Below are positions 1-7,561 of a stretch of 12,450 nucleotides of DNA, piece after piece (position 1 is the first letter of the stretch; every line of letters begins with the position of its first letter). Position numbers and translations under genes: made by a program. The DNA comes from Ophiosphaerella korrae (lineage: Eukaryota > Ascomycota > Dothideomycetes > Pleosporales > Phaeosphaeriaceae): the NCBI GenBank assembly GCA_028456385.1, contig JALNQF010000856.1:1-12450 (forward strand), in the 5' to 3' direction. A model generated the notes under the pieces. That model was not told where the DNA came from, did no database searches, and saw only the letters and a list, made by a program, of their open reading frames with translations.

Positions 1-540
1 AGTTTGCAATGTTAGTAAGTTGCAAACTTACTAACATTAGTGCGAAAATAAGAGATATAAGGGATAACTCCCTTACAGTATTAGAGTATATACTATAAAA
101 CTTATATATAATATAATTCTTTTATATATCTATAATATATTAAAATTATATAGAGTAATAATAGTTTTAAGTCTTAAATATAGAAGTTAAAGTTAGTTTT
201 AAAATACTTTATCTTTACTACTTAATAACTTTCTTAATAGTATATATAATTAGATAATTTAAAGATAATTTTAAAGTAATTTACTATAGGTTTAAAGATA
301 ATAAAAAATTATCTTTTTAAGTTTACTAGAAGTAAAGTTATTATACTTTAAAGAAAAATACTAGTTATACAAAAGAGTAGCTATTTTAAAGAGTTATTTA
401 TATTAGTAGTAAAGTAGATTATTAAAAGATTTAGGTATATATCTATTATATAAACCTTAATAGTTATTATTATTAAAAAAGTTTTTAAAAATATTAAATA
501 TTAGTAAAGTTATACTAGTAAAGAGTCTTAAGTAGGTATA
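1..540. other. AT-rich RIP-degraded repeat DNA, no gene
   Basis: This stretch is almost entirely A and T, with TA-rich words, and has no open frame of useful length in any frame. It leads directly into the recognisable 3' end of a Fot1/pogo-like transposon at 541-757. Its last ~100 bases still align loosely with the corresponding transposase C-terminal region of the less damaged copy on the right side of the window. The simplest reading is the body of the same transposon ruined by repeat-induced point mutation. Beyond that last ~100 bases I cannot show homology by eye, so another element could be included, particularly near position 1. Confidence 0.6.
8..38. repeat. perfect 14-bp inverted repeat (hairpin)
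   Basis: AATGTTAGTAAGTT at 8-21 is followed after GCA by its exact reverse complement at 25-38. A second, overlapping pair is AGTTTGCAA at 1-9 and TTGCAAACT at 20-28. Nested perfect palindromes surviving in RIP-degraded DNA suggest the end of a DNA transposon or MITE. They do not match the terminal sequence of the Fot1-like copies in this window. Its other end, if any, lies outside the window. Confidence 0.6.
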
Positions 541-757
541 TAGTAGCTCTACTTAAAACTACTTACTCTAGCTATAACGTTAGCCTCCTAGTAAAATTTA
601 GATAGCCTAAATTACTTATAGGCCTCTACTTACTACTCTACTACAAAATCTCATAATAATAGCTATTGTATGTGGCTCTGCAGCCTTATCTTTGAGATCG
701 CGACTTTGGTGAGGGTGGGGCATCACGCGAACTGGGGCATCACGCGCACAGACACGT
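541..757 (+). mobile_element. 3' end of Fot1/pogo-like transposon, left copy (RIP-mutated)
   Basis: This segment aligns with the reverse complement of 11136-11352. The final 152 bases after the transposase stop are the same length in both copies with no gaps. The transposase C-terminus ends at the stop 603-605, and its last ~19 codons parallel those of the right copy. Nearly every difference is C-to-T or G-to-A in the left copy, for example two proline codons read as leucine. Homology stops at 757, followed by TA at 758-759, as expected for the TA target of Tc1/mariner-type elements. The 5' end is not identified. Domain family comes from the right copy; TA insertion is established for the superfamily. 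Confidence 0.75.
717..746 (+). repeat. subterminal direct-repeat doublet in left transposon end
   Basis: GGGGCATCACGCG occurs at 717-729 and again at 734-746, 17 bp apart. The right copy has the same doublet architecture (11147-11159 and 11164-11176 on the opposite strand), but with CTCG in place of GGCA in both units. Paired subterminal repeats are commonly transposase-binding sites in this superfamily; that role is inferred here. Confidence 0.6.
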
Positions 758-759
758 TA

Positions 760-1615
760 ACGTCCGGCCCCTGGGTGGCGGAAAACCCTGTGTGGCGGAA
801 ACCTACGAGTGCTTTTCGTCATAACAAAGTCAACAACAATCAAGAGCCGCAGATAATCTCGGAATAAAGACATTGGACCTGAAGCTTTATCCAAACTAAA
901 TGTCTTGTATAGAAAACTCCTACTTAGCCTGTAGTACCACATTTCACTACAGGCATTCTCGTTAGCGTCACTTCGGGCAGCCTCGGACCTACTGGAAAGT
1001 TCATGCATCGTATCTAAAAACCTGTCAAGCTGTAGATAGACATAGGGAGATGCTATCCCGAGCGAAGTATTCAAATATCTAAGCTCGTTGCGCTTCAGTG
1101 GCGGGGTTGATAAACGAGAGCCTCACTTCCTAATTGTATTTTAGCAATGGCTCATGTCAGATTGCCCCACACACCCCCTGCAGCGCTAAGTAAGCATGGC
1201 GCTTTACCTTGCTAGTTTAGCTTCGAGCGGATTATCCCTGCAGCCTCAAGCAACGGTACATGCTGGACGGTACCGGTGGCTCGTGTACTCCAGAGCCTGC
1301 TTTTCGCCACCTGTGGCTCAAGTCTTCTAGTCAACGATTTTCTTCCTGCACCCCTATTGAATTCAGAATATCTCGACAAGGGTCTGTCCAGAGCGGGTCG
1401 GCCATCCTCCCTGCTAGCGTGATCGAGACGTTCGTCTGCCTCCAGCCAGACTCAAGTGGCAAATATTGAACACGTAATTCTTCACGTGGACATCTTGTCA
1501 CTTGATCTAGAGTAATGCTCAAAGCTTCGCTGTGGCAGATTGGCAAGCTATACATTCATGCTGATCCCCGGCCCTCTATGAAATAGTAAGTAATCATGAT
1601 ATAAATGTCCTGGCC
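760..1615. other. intergenic, no firm gene; possible minus-strand gene remnant
   Basis: No convincing gene lies here. A minus-strand frame is open from about 1120 down to a TAA at 757-759, a stop made by the transposon target site. Its composition looks somewhat protein-like around SPYVYLQLDRFLDTMHEL, but I recognise no family and see no ATG at a sensible start. It could be the stump of a gene truncated by the transposon insertion, or chance. The second half holds one copy of a dispersed repeat at 1393-1436. Position 1615 is just past the 3' end of the NACHT-WD40 pseudogene. Confidence 0.3.
1393..1436 (+). repeat. dispersed repeat, copy A
   Basis: These 44 bases match the reverse complement of 4594-4637 at 39 of 44 positions without gaps, and all five differences are transitions. 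The first 28 bases also match 6185-6212. The shared core begins GCGGGTCGGCC and continues through CCTCCCTGCTAGCG. No family is recognised; a relic of a mobile element is the likeliest explanation. Confidence 0.65.
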
Positions 1616-1920
1616 TTAGGATGCATCAAGCTCAGCTTTGCATAGCCATACCCTTCCAGTTCCAGCTCCGATGCCGGTCATCTTCCCAAAGACTGCCGAG
1701 CGTATGGGTCGATAATCTGAGGGTAACCACACCAGGTTCTCTGAATTGTATGTTATCCATACTCCATCTGAACTCAAAGCCAAGCCTTGATACCTAGAAC
1801 TTTGGGTCTCTGGAATAATTGAAACTGCTGATGTTCTAATAAAACGACCAATTTCAGCGCGGAGGTAAGGGCCAACAGGATCAAGTGATATGTTGAGGAG
1901 TGTATTGCCAACCTTAAAGG

Positions 1921-3198
1921 TCTGTAGACACTCTCCGCTGCTTGCATCCCAGATCTTGACCGTCTCGTCGTGCGACGCCGACGCGAGCTGTGTTGAGTTG
2001 ACGGAGAAGGAGACTGAGCTGACCGTCTCGCTATGGCCTTTAAGTGTCTGTAGGCATTCGCCGCTGCTTGCATCCCAGATGTTGACCGTCTTGTCATCCG
2101 ATGCCGACGCCAGCTGCGCTGAGCCGTGGGAGAAAGCGACTGAATTAATACAATCGCTATGGCCCTCGAGTGCCCGTAGGCACTCGCCGCTGCTTGCATC
2201 CCAGATTTTGACCGTCTTGTCCTTCGATGCCGACGCGAGCCGTGTCGAGTCGTGGAAGAAGACGACCAAGTCGACCGAACCGCTACAGCCCTCAAGAATC
2301 TGTAGGCATTCGCCGCTGCTTGCATCCCAAATCTCAACCGTCCCGTCGTGCGACGTCGATGCGAGCCGTTTCGAGTTGTGGGAGAATGTGGCTGAGAGAA
2401 TCCAAGATCCATGGAGCGTCTCTAGGCATGTCGGAAGGCACTCGCCGCTGCTTGCATCCCAGATCTTGACCATCCCACCGAAAGACGTCGATGCGAGCCG
2501 TGTCGGGTCGTGAGAGAAAGCGCATGACCTTCCCCAATCGGAATGGCCCTCGAACTCGAGCGTCCGTAGGCACTCGCCACTGCTTGTGTTCCAGATTTTG
2601 ACCGTCTTGTTGTGTGACGCCGACGCGAGCCGTGTTGAGTCGTGGCCGAAGACGACTGAGAGGATCCCATCGCTATGGCCCTCGAGCGTCTGCAGGCACT
2701 CGCCACTACTTGTCTCCCAGATTTTGATCATCTTGTCGTGCGACGCCGACGCGAGCCGTGTAGAATCGTAGGAGAAGGTGACTGAGGTGATCCAATCGCT
2801 ATGGCCCTGGGCCATCTGTAGGGACTCGCCGCTTGCATCCCAGATCTTGACCGTTCTGTCGTACGACGCCGACGCGAGCCGTATTGAGTCGTAGCAGAAG
2901 ACGATTGAAAGGATCCCATTGCTATGGCCCTCGAGCGTCTGTAAGCACTCGCCGCTTCTTGCATCCCAGATCTTAACCATCTTGTCGTTCGACGCCGACG
3001 CAAGCCGTGTCGAATCGTGGGAGAACACGACTGAGCTAACCCAATCGTTATGGCCTTTAAGTGTCGTAGGCATTCGCCGCTGCGTGCATCCCATATCTTA
3101 ACCGTCTTGTCATCCGATACCGACGCGAGCTGCGTTGAGTCGTGGGAGAAAGCGACTATGTAAACCCGATCGCTATGGCCCTCGAGTGTCTGTAGGCA
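1921..3198 (-). repeat. tandem array of ~10 WD40 repeats (~126 bp units)
   Basis: Ten consecutive units of about 42 codons each carry GHS near the start, TRLASAS in the middle and VKIWDASSGECL at the end. Units are very similar to one another; variation is concentrated just after GHS (DWVSSVV, NGILSIV, DWITSVT, DGILSVV and others). One unit lost a codon in frame (near 2833) and one lost a single base (near 3065). Such highly similar WD40 units that shuffle and diversify are established for the HET-D/E/R genes of Podospora. Other open frames across the array are by-products of the repetition. Confidence 0.9.
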
Positions 3199-3411
3199 GC
3201 AACTCCATTTATCTAGCATAGCTGGCTTGATAGTTATCTATTTTGGCTCCTCGTCTTTGAAATGACCTCGTATTAGGCTGCCGGCTGGACTAAACATAAG
3301 TGCAGACGCATATGCCTGTAGAGGGCTGTTCTCTATTGCCCGTTTGTGAGCCATAACAAATCGACGTGCATCTCGAACTAGTTCGGTCAACTGAGGCGCA
3401 TCTTTTTTTCC

Positions 3412-3466
3412 CTAGGTTATATCAGCATGCATTATTAATAGATACCATTCATCATCAAATATATAC
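3412..3466 (-). other. spliceosomal intron in the NACHT-WD40 pseudogene (55 bp)
   Basis: On the minus strand the segment starts GTATAT and ends CCTAG, with a CTGAT branch-like motif 13 bases before the 3' end. Removing it joins LEALV(stop) to GKKDAPQLTEL in frame, the expected order in relatives. The upstream exon ends with TAG where relatives have a glutamine codon, so the splice site itself looks intact while the adjoining codon is mutated. Confidence 0.7.
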
Positions 3467-4593
3467 CTAAACTAAAGCCTCGAGTTTCGCTATTGAGACG
3501 ACCCCTTTCGACACGCGTTTGCACAGGCTAAGAGCCTCAAGCCAGTAGAGGTATTTCTTTCTTACAAATTCATGAACAGCGCCTCCATACTGCAGTTTAG
3601 CCGAAGAATCCGCAAAAGCGCCGAGGCTCCAGTCACAGAGATGATCAATCCAGTAGACGCAGGAGTAACGCAGCGCTGCCAATAGATTTGGATTTGGCTC
3701 AATGATCTGCTCAGCAGGATACCCTAGCTCTCCTAAGCTATACATGTCGCGATGCAACGTAGACATAACTTGGAGGGATCTAGAAAGTATAACATAGTGG
3801 GTAGCTTCTATCCCAGAAGGAAAGATATCGTTGGACGCATTCGTGCATAAAAAGTCCTTTGCTGACTGATGCACAAAGTAGATAGTGTCTTTCGAGAAAC
3901 GAACCACAGAGACCGATAATCTTCTGTATTGATTTTGGATCGTCAGCCACTTCCTCGAGCTGTTCAACAAGAGTAGGTAATTTGTCTAGTGTAATTGGCT
4001 GATACGCAATCATGACCAAAGCTAATACCTGCTCGCAAAGACTAGCATCTTCTGAGTCGCTTATTTGTTGCATCATCCGTTCGTATAGAGAGTCAAGGCC
4101 AGACGGAAAGGCGTTTAGCTTCTTTATAACGTTCCGCCTCGGGACTCCATCGAGGGATTGGCATACTAATGCTACCCAAAGGAAAGTGTCGTTTGCATTA
4201 GAATATAGATGGTCTAGCACGGCATCTCGTATTTTGTCGTCGTACATCTTCGAATCCGCTAGCTGGGAGCACCTTGTGCCGTATGAATGAGCTGACAGCC
4301 GAAGAGACACTCTGTGCGTTGAGTTCGAGGCTCAGCCTTACTTTGTGTTCAACCTTGCCTAGTCGTTCCTCGATGCTCTGCCAGTTACGGCTCGAAACAA
4401 TCCATTTGACGCGAGAGGATGTAGGCGACTTTTTAGCGATGAAGTCTAGCAGTTTTGGCAAGTCTGTGTGCACTCATCGAGCGCGTCCACGATCAAGTAC
4501 GTGCACTTCAAACTGGGATCTTGCAGCGACGTAAAGCTGATATGCATCAATCAGACTTTAGCAAAGGCGAATTTGCAAGTGACTAGACGAAAG

Positions 4594-4660
4594 GACGAAC
4601 ATCTCAACTACGCTAGCAGGGAGGACGGCCGACCCGCACCTGCCATAGGGTTGTGCGAGA
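4594..4660 (-). repeat. dispersed repeat, copy B
   Basis: The minus strand from 4637 to 4594 matches copy A (39 of 44). The minus strand from 4660 to 4610 matches copy C at 6162-6212 over 51 gap-free bases, with differences mostly transitions. The copy sits about 60 bp upstream of the point where NLR homology begins, so the element may have been involved in removing the 5' part of that gene. Confidence 0.65.
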
Positions 4661-4776
4661 GGCGTTGGACTTTTCAAAGAATGATAATGGAGTGCGCATG
4701 TGCGGTTGTAGGGTAGATCTCGGAAGCGACACCGATCTGGAGCGATCCCACGCCGGAAATTAACTCCAGACAACAC

Positions 4777-5101
4777 GGCGCAGCAACCTGAAATGTCATT
4801 TATATTAGAAAATCACAATGCTTCTCGCTTGTGCGAGAGGTAGAATAGACGTCTGAAAGGTTAGCAAGGCATAAGTCTCAAAAGCGTCGCAATGGCAATG
4901 CTCAACAGTCAGGTTCCGCTAGTAAATAGGGTGCAGGTCTTGACGTGCAGTTGCTGAGTCAGCTGACCAATTTCAAAGCGGCCCAACTTCCAAATCTCGG
5001 CGCTTCGAATCCTTCTCGCCACCTCTCTCCACGGACAGGCAACACTCCAATAGCTCTTTACTTATCTCGCTTTTTGAACATGCATAACGTGCTTTTCTAA
5101 T
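4777..5101. promoter_or_regulatory. intergenic; presumed 5' region of the helix-turn-helix gene
   Basis: No gene is visible. The last 100 bases before the ATG at 5102 are pyrimidine-rich on + (CCTTCTCGCCACCTCTCTCC at 5011-5030), which is common just upstream of fungal start sites. Near the left side, TCTCGC-TTGT-GCGAGA (4823-4838) forms a 6-bp stem. Its right arm continues a 12-base word TTGTGCGAGAGG (4829-4840) that also occurs at 4651-4662 at the edge of repeat copy B. No TATA box or operator is assigned. Confidence 0.35.
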
Positions 5102-5713
5102 ATGCCAAATATCATCCGTAGACCACGTGCTAGGCAACTGGAGCGACGGCACAATCGAGCCTGCGCTCCTGGCACACATCTTACCAATGAAGAACGACGT
5201 CGCATCTACCGTCTTTCACAGCATCAAGGGCGGAGCCACAGAGTAATTGCTACAACCCTCAAACTTCCTCGTACTACCGTACAATCCGCGATATATGCCA
5301 TGTCCGGGAAATGCAGAAAGGAACAGAACGTCACGCGAGCACTCATAACATCTGTCCCAGACTCTGCACCAGCCGCTCCGTCCAGTCGCGGCGCTGCTCA
5401 CATGCTACCCGTATCCAACAAAGGGATAACGACCCAAGTGGGCTTTCAACAGCCTCACCTACCCCGTCTCACGAGCGCGACGCCGTTTGTACCACAAATT
5501 GCGACGGCTGTACCAAACGATCATCAAGATCAACCTTCGCAACCGGCCGTAGTTGCTTATTATGGGGGCAACCATCAGCCGAATAGTCTCCCGATGGAAT
5601 CCTCCGATCTACAGCGATTCAACGGGCATGAAGGCGCCTTTTGGACTTCGTTACCACCGTGTCCGCCAAAGCTTCCCCCAATGGAGCCGCGAGTTATATA
5701 TCAAAGGTCGTAG
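5102..5713 (+). CDS. helix-turn-helix protein, transposase-N-terminus-like
   Basis: This is an uninterrupted 203-residue frame from ATG 5102. Residues 1-26 are rich in arginine (RRPRARQLERRHNR). Residues ~27-64 fit a homeodomain-like helix-turn-helix: LTNEERRRIYRLSQ, a turn at HQGRS, HRVIATTLKL, then a recognition helix PRTTVQSAI. This arrangement is like the DNA-binding N-terminus of Tc1-type transposases. Residues ~70-203 are rich in P, S, Q and A, low in complexity and probably disordered. No DDE catalytic domain follows in any frame. It could be a transposase N-terminal fragment, a domesticated DNA-binding protein, or a transposon accessory protein; I recognise no exact family. The frame is free of stops, unlike most neighbours. 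Nuclear DNA binding is inferred. Confidence 0.5.
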   Translation: MPNIIRRPRARQLERRHNRACAPGTHLTNEERRRIYRLSQHQGRSHRVIATTLKLPRTTVQSAIYAMSGKCRKEQNVTRALITSVPDSAPAAPSSRGAAHMLPVSNKGITTQVGFQQPHLPRLTSATPFVPQIATAVPNDHQDQPSQPAVVAYYGGNHQPNSLPMESSDLQRFNGHEGAFWTSLPPCPPKLPPMEPRVIYQRS

Positions 5714-6161
5714 ATTGCGCATCCCAGGCCTTTTCATTGTCGAACTACATGGCAGGCAGCAGGGGCTGCTGTCAAAGACATATTTTACAGCCCACGAAAT
5801 GGATAACAACTGCTCTGGGATCAGACATGCTTGGAGAAGCATTAGCGCCCTTTTGCGCCGCCTGTGATAACGCTCTAAAGTCTCACTCCACCACCAAATC
5901 GAAAGAAATCGTTTACCTAAGTTGGAGAGGCTTGGAGGTGTTGTAAAACATGATACTTGGGGCTGTAGTGTTAGTTGCCACTTCAAGCAGTGGCCCGGAA
6001 ATTGGTTCTCGCAGTGGGGCCCTGGTCCCAAATCGATCTCATTCCCCAGATCCGCATAAAATAACCTATTGCCGCATAGGGTAGCCGTGCTCGAAACTCG
6101 TGGCGCGTGCGACACAGCTCTCAGTGGCAACCCATCCACACGTACACCCCATTACCACGCT

Positions 6162-6212
6162 TCTCGTGCAACCCTCTGGCCGGAGCGGGTCGGCCGCCCT
6201 CCTTGCCAGCGG
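6162..6212 (+). repeat. dispersed repeat, copy C
   Basis: This copy aligns without gaps to the minus strand 4660-4610. Its last 28 bases carry the core shared with copy A (GCGGGTCGGCC then CCTCC.TGC.AGCG). Past 6212 similarity to the other copies is lost. Confidence 0.6.
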
Positions 6213-6256
6213 TGGCAGGTTGAAAGTATTTTACATTCTCGCGCGCATGCTCTAAG

Positions 6257-6280
6257 TGCCGCTAATTAGGTTGCCGCTAA
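6257..6280 (+). repeat. short direct repeat TGCCGCTAA x2
   Basis: TGCCGCTAA occurs at 6257-6265 and 6272-6280, a 15-bp period. It is followed by two similar words containing GCAAAAGTG (6288-6296 and 6314-6322). This resembles subterminal repeats of a DNA transposon, but no matching opposite end is found, so the element type is unassigned. Confidence 0.4.
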
Positions 6281-6586
6281 CCCCAGTGCAAAAGTGACGG
6301 TCGCCCCACAATGTGGCAAAAGTGCTCAAGGCTGCGCTGTAGGGAAGGGCGTCTATTATACTAGAAATGGAGGCGTCGTACAAACTAGGCTCGGAGACAA
6401 CAACGCAAACGTAATTTTTATAGAGGAGGAGATTACAGACAATCAAAATCGCCGTAGAGCGTTACTTTCACCAAGGCAAAGCAATATTTGTTGTGCGCAT
6501 AGCCTCCCACCTTGCTAAAGTCGAAGTACCCCTCATTTTTCTCGCCAAACAGTGTTTCTCGCTAAGCAGTGAGGGACGTTACTCCT

Positions 6587-6872
6587 TGTCAGATGAGCGT
6601 GCGCGACAATCGCCAAGCCGCCAACCCCGCCGCAGCTAAAAGATGGCAGCCTCGGCCCTCACGAACAAAGGATCTCACATGCTAGGAGATAGACTACGTC
6701 AGCACGACTGATAGAGGATCTAGCCCGCCGCCGTCTCGAGAGACCCTAGCCGAGGCGGCCGCAGCGTAGATACATAGATAGAGCGCAGGGCCAGAGACAC
6801 ACAGAGAACAATTCAATCAACTAAATTCTCACTTCAATTCACATCCATCAATTTGTGACCGAAAATCTGACA
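6587..6872. mobile_element. solo LTR of an LTR retrotransposon (286 bp)
   Basis: The segment begins TGTCAGAT and ends ATCTGACA, an exact 8-bp terminal inverted repeat with the canonical TG...CA ends. It is flanked by the identical 5-bp sequence CTCCT at 6582-6586 and 6873-6877, a target site duplication of the size usual for LTR retrotransposons. There is no internal coding region, primer binding site or second LTR. This is therefore a solo LTR left by recombination between two LTRs. The intact target duplication shows the two ends belong to one insertion event. Family (gypsy or copia) and orientation cannot be decided from the LTR alone. Confidence 0.9.
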
Positions 6873-6972
6873 CTCCTACTTGTATGTGGTTGCTCCAACC
6901 AACCTGATGAGATTGCGTCATCATTGGATCCAACAAATCACACAAATATCCCTTTTAGGGTCCACTTCTTAT

Positions 6973-6987
6973 AAAAAAAAAAAAAAA
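6973..6987 (+). repeat. 15-bp poly-A run
   Basis: Fifteen consecutive A residues lie between the solo LTR and the 3' end of the minus-strand pseudogene that ends at 7007. On the minus strand this is a T run just beyond that gene. No flanking duplication marks it as a retroposon tail. Confidence 0.9.
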
Positions 6988-7006
6988 GTCCATACCATTC
7001 TAGGGA

Positions 7007-7498
7007 TCATGCGCCCATTTGAATAGCGCTCCATGCATATTTACTATGGAAAACAGTGTTTAACTCTTGAAGAACAGCGTCAGTTACAGTCGTGGTGTAA
7101 CTAGCAGCCCATGCCAATATAGCGCTTCGTGCGACAGAACGAAATACGGTACAGCTCCAAATAACGATGCAGAAGATATGTTGCTGCGTCCGAGTAGTCG
7201 TAAGTCCTTGGCCCATTGATCCCGGCTCCCGCGCAGCGGTCAAGTTTCGCACATGTAGCATAATTCCAAGGCGCCGCAACGACCTTCAAGCCCAGCCTTT
7301 CGAACACAACCTCGTTCTGTGAGATTGCTTTATCGGTAAGGTATCCTCGTTGTCGCTTTCGGGATAAAGAGGATGGTCCGGTTGTTGAACTACTCGCCCT
7401 GTAGGATCGGATCCCGCTTTCTAGCATTATTCCACACCTTTTAGGATAAGCTCGTAGTCTGCTTGACGGAGGTGGCTGTTGTAGAAATCAAACGTCAT
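7007..7498 (-). pseudogene. unrecognised gene, broken by stops and two frameshifts
   Basis: The segments are collinear in three frame steps. From the ATG at 7498 one reads MTFDFYNSHLRQADYELILK. Stops TAA (7427-7429) and TAG (7421-7423) follow, then KAGSDPTGRVVQQPDHPLYP. A frame change near 7335-7345 leads to TDKAISQNEVVFERLGLK and VVAAPWNYATCAKLDRCAG with DYSDAATYLLHRYLE. A second change near 7130-7150 leads to ARSAILAWAASYTTTVTDAV and a C-terminus ending IQMGA. The composition of all parts is protein-like, and each frame takes over where the previous one fails. Both stops are explicable as CpA-to-TpA changes. I have the impression of a fungal family but cannot name one or a function. The reading frame is also open upstream of the ATG to about 7560, overlapping the start of the divergent neighbour. 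Confidence 0.55.
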
Positions 7499-7561
7499 GT
7501 ATCGACTGGCGGCTTTGGAAGAAGATGGTGTTGACTGCCCCGCCAGATTCTCTACTCCAAT

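Larger units (their letters stand above)
1616..4536 (-). pseudogene. NACHT-WD40 STAND/NLR (HET-E-type) pseudogene, 5'-truncated
   Basis: Intact relatives are signalling NTPases of fungal heterokaryon incompatibility: the NACHT module switches oligomeric state and the WD40 propeller senses ligand. Reading from 4536, Walker B is clear (TYLIVDALDEC). It is followed by the FIAKKSPTSSRVKWIVSSR region, a helical segment with YERMMQQISDSED, the VHQSAKDFL motif and an IDHLCDW segment. An intron (3412-3466) precedes GKKDAPQLTELVRDARRFV, about ten WD40 repeats and a unique C-terminal tail ending at 1616. No P-loop or N-terminal effector domain is found; homology fades near 4536, beside dispersed repeat copy B. 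Lesions: frameshifts near 4470, 4270, 3893 and 3065; stops at 3467-3469 (last codon of the first exon) and 3238-3240. Both stops fit a CpA-to-TpA change (CAG to TAG, TGG to TAG). Family identification is strong. No functional full-length product seems possible, though a WD40-only protein from an ATG downstream cannot be excluded. Confidence 0.9.
5714..6586. other. 873-bp stretch without a supported gene; repeat debris
   Basis: Several short frames are open in both strands, but none has recognisable motifs or a good start. The stretch holds dispersed repeat copy C (6162-6212) and a 9-bp inverted pair GTTGCCACT (5974-5982) / AGTGGCAAC (6123-6131) without flanking duplications. It also has short direct repeats: TGCCGCTAA at 6257-6265 and 6272-6280, and TTCTCGC twice between 6538 and 6563. 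The mix of short repeats and the solo LTR next to it point to accumulated mobile-element remnants. Confidence 0.5.

Noticed and set aside
670..867. Small plus-strand gene beginning MWLCSLIFEIATLV, also seen as the start of a long minus-strand frame at 11223
   Set aside because: The same peptide appears at both places because both lie in the non-coding 3' end of the transposon. It is shared repeat DNA, not a gene or a true N-terminus.
1774..2706. Several long open frames on both strands overlapping the WD40 array
   Set aside because: They are alternative frames of the ~126-bp tandem units, with periodic RRHRRTRRS-like peptides, a by-product of the repeats.
1921..3198. CRISPR-like array of regularly spaced repeats
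   Set aside because: The units are coding WD40 repeats with a 42-codon period and no spacer structure, in a eukaryotic context.
5641..5946. Possible continuation of the helix-turn-helix gene in another frame
   Set aside because: No motif, no convincing splice signals and no protein-like pattern linking it to the 5102-5713 frame.
5974..6131. MITE candidate bounded by GTTGCCACT and AGTGGCAAC
   Set aside because: The inverted pair is only 9 bp and the flanking bases do not duplicate, so chance is as likely.
6973..6987. Poly-A run as the tail of a retroposon
   Set aside because: No target duplication and no recognisable element body upstream beyond the solo LTR, which has its own precise ends.
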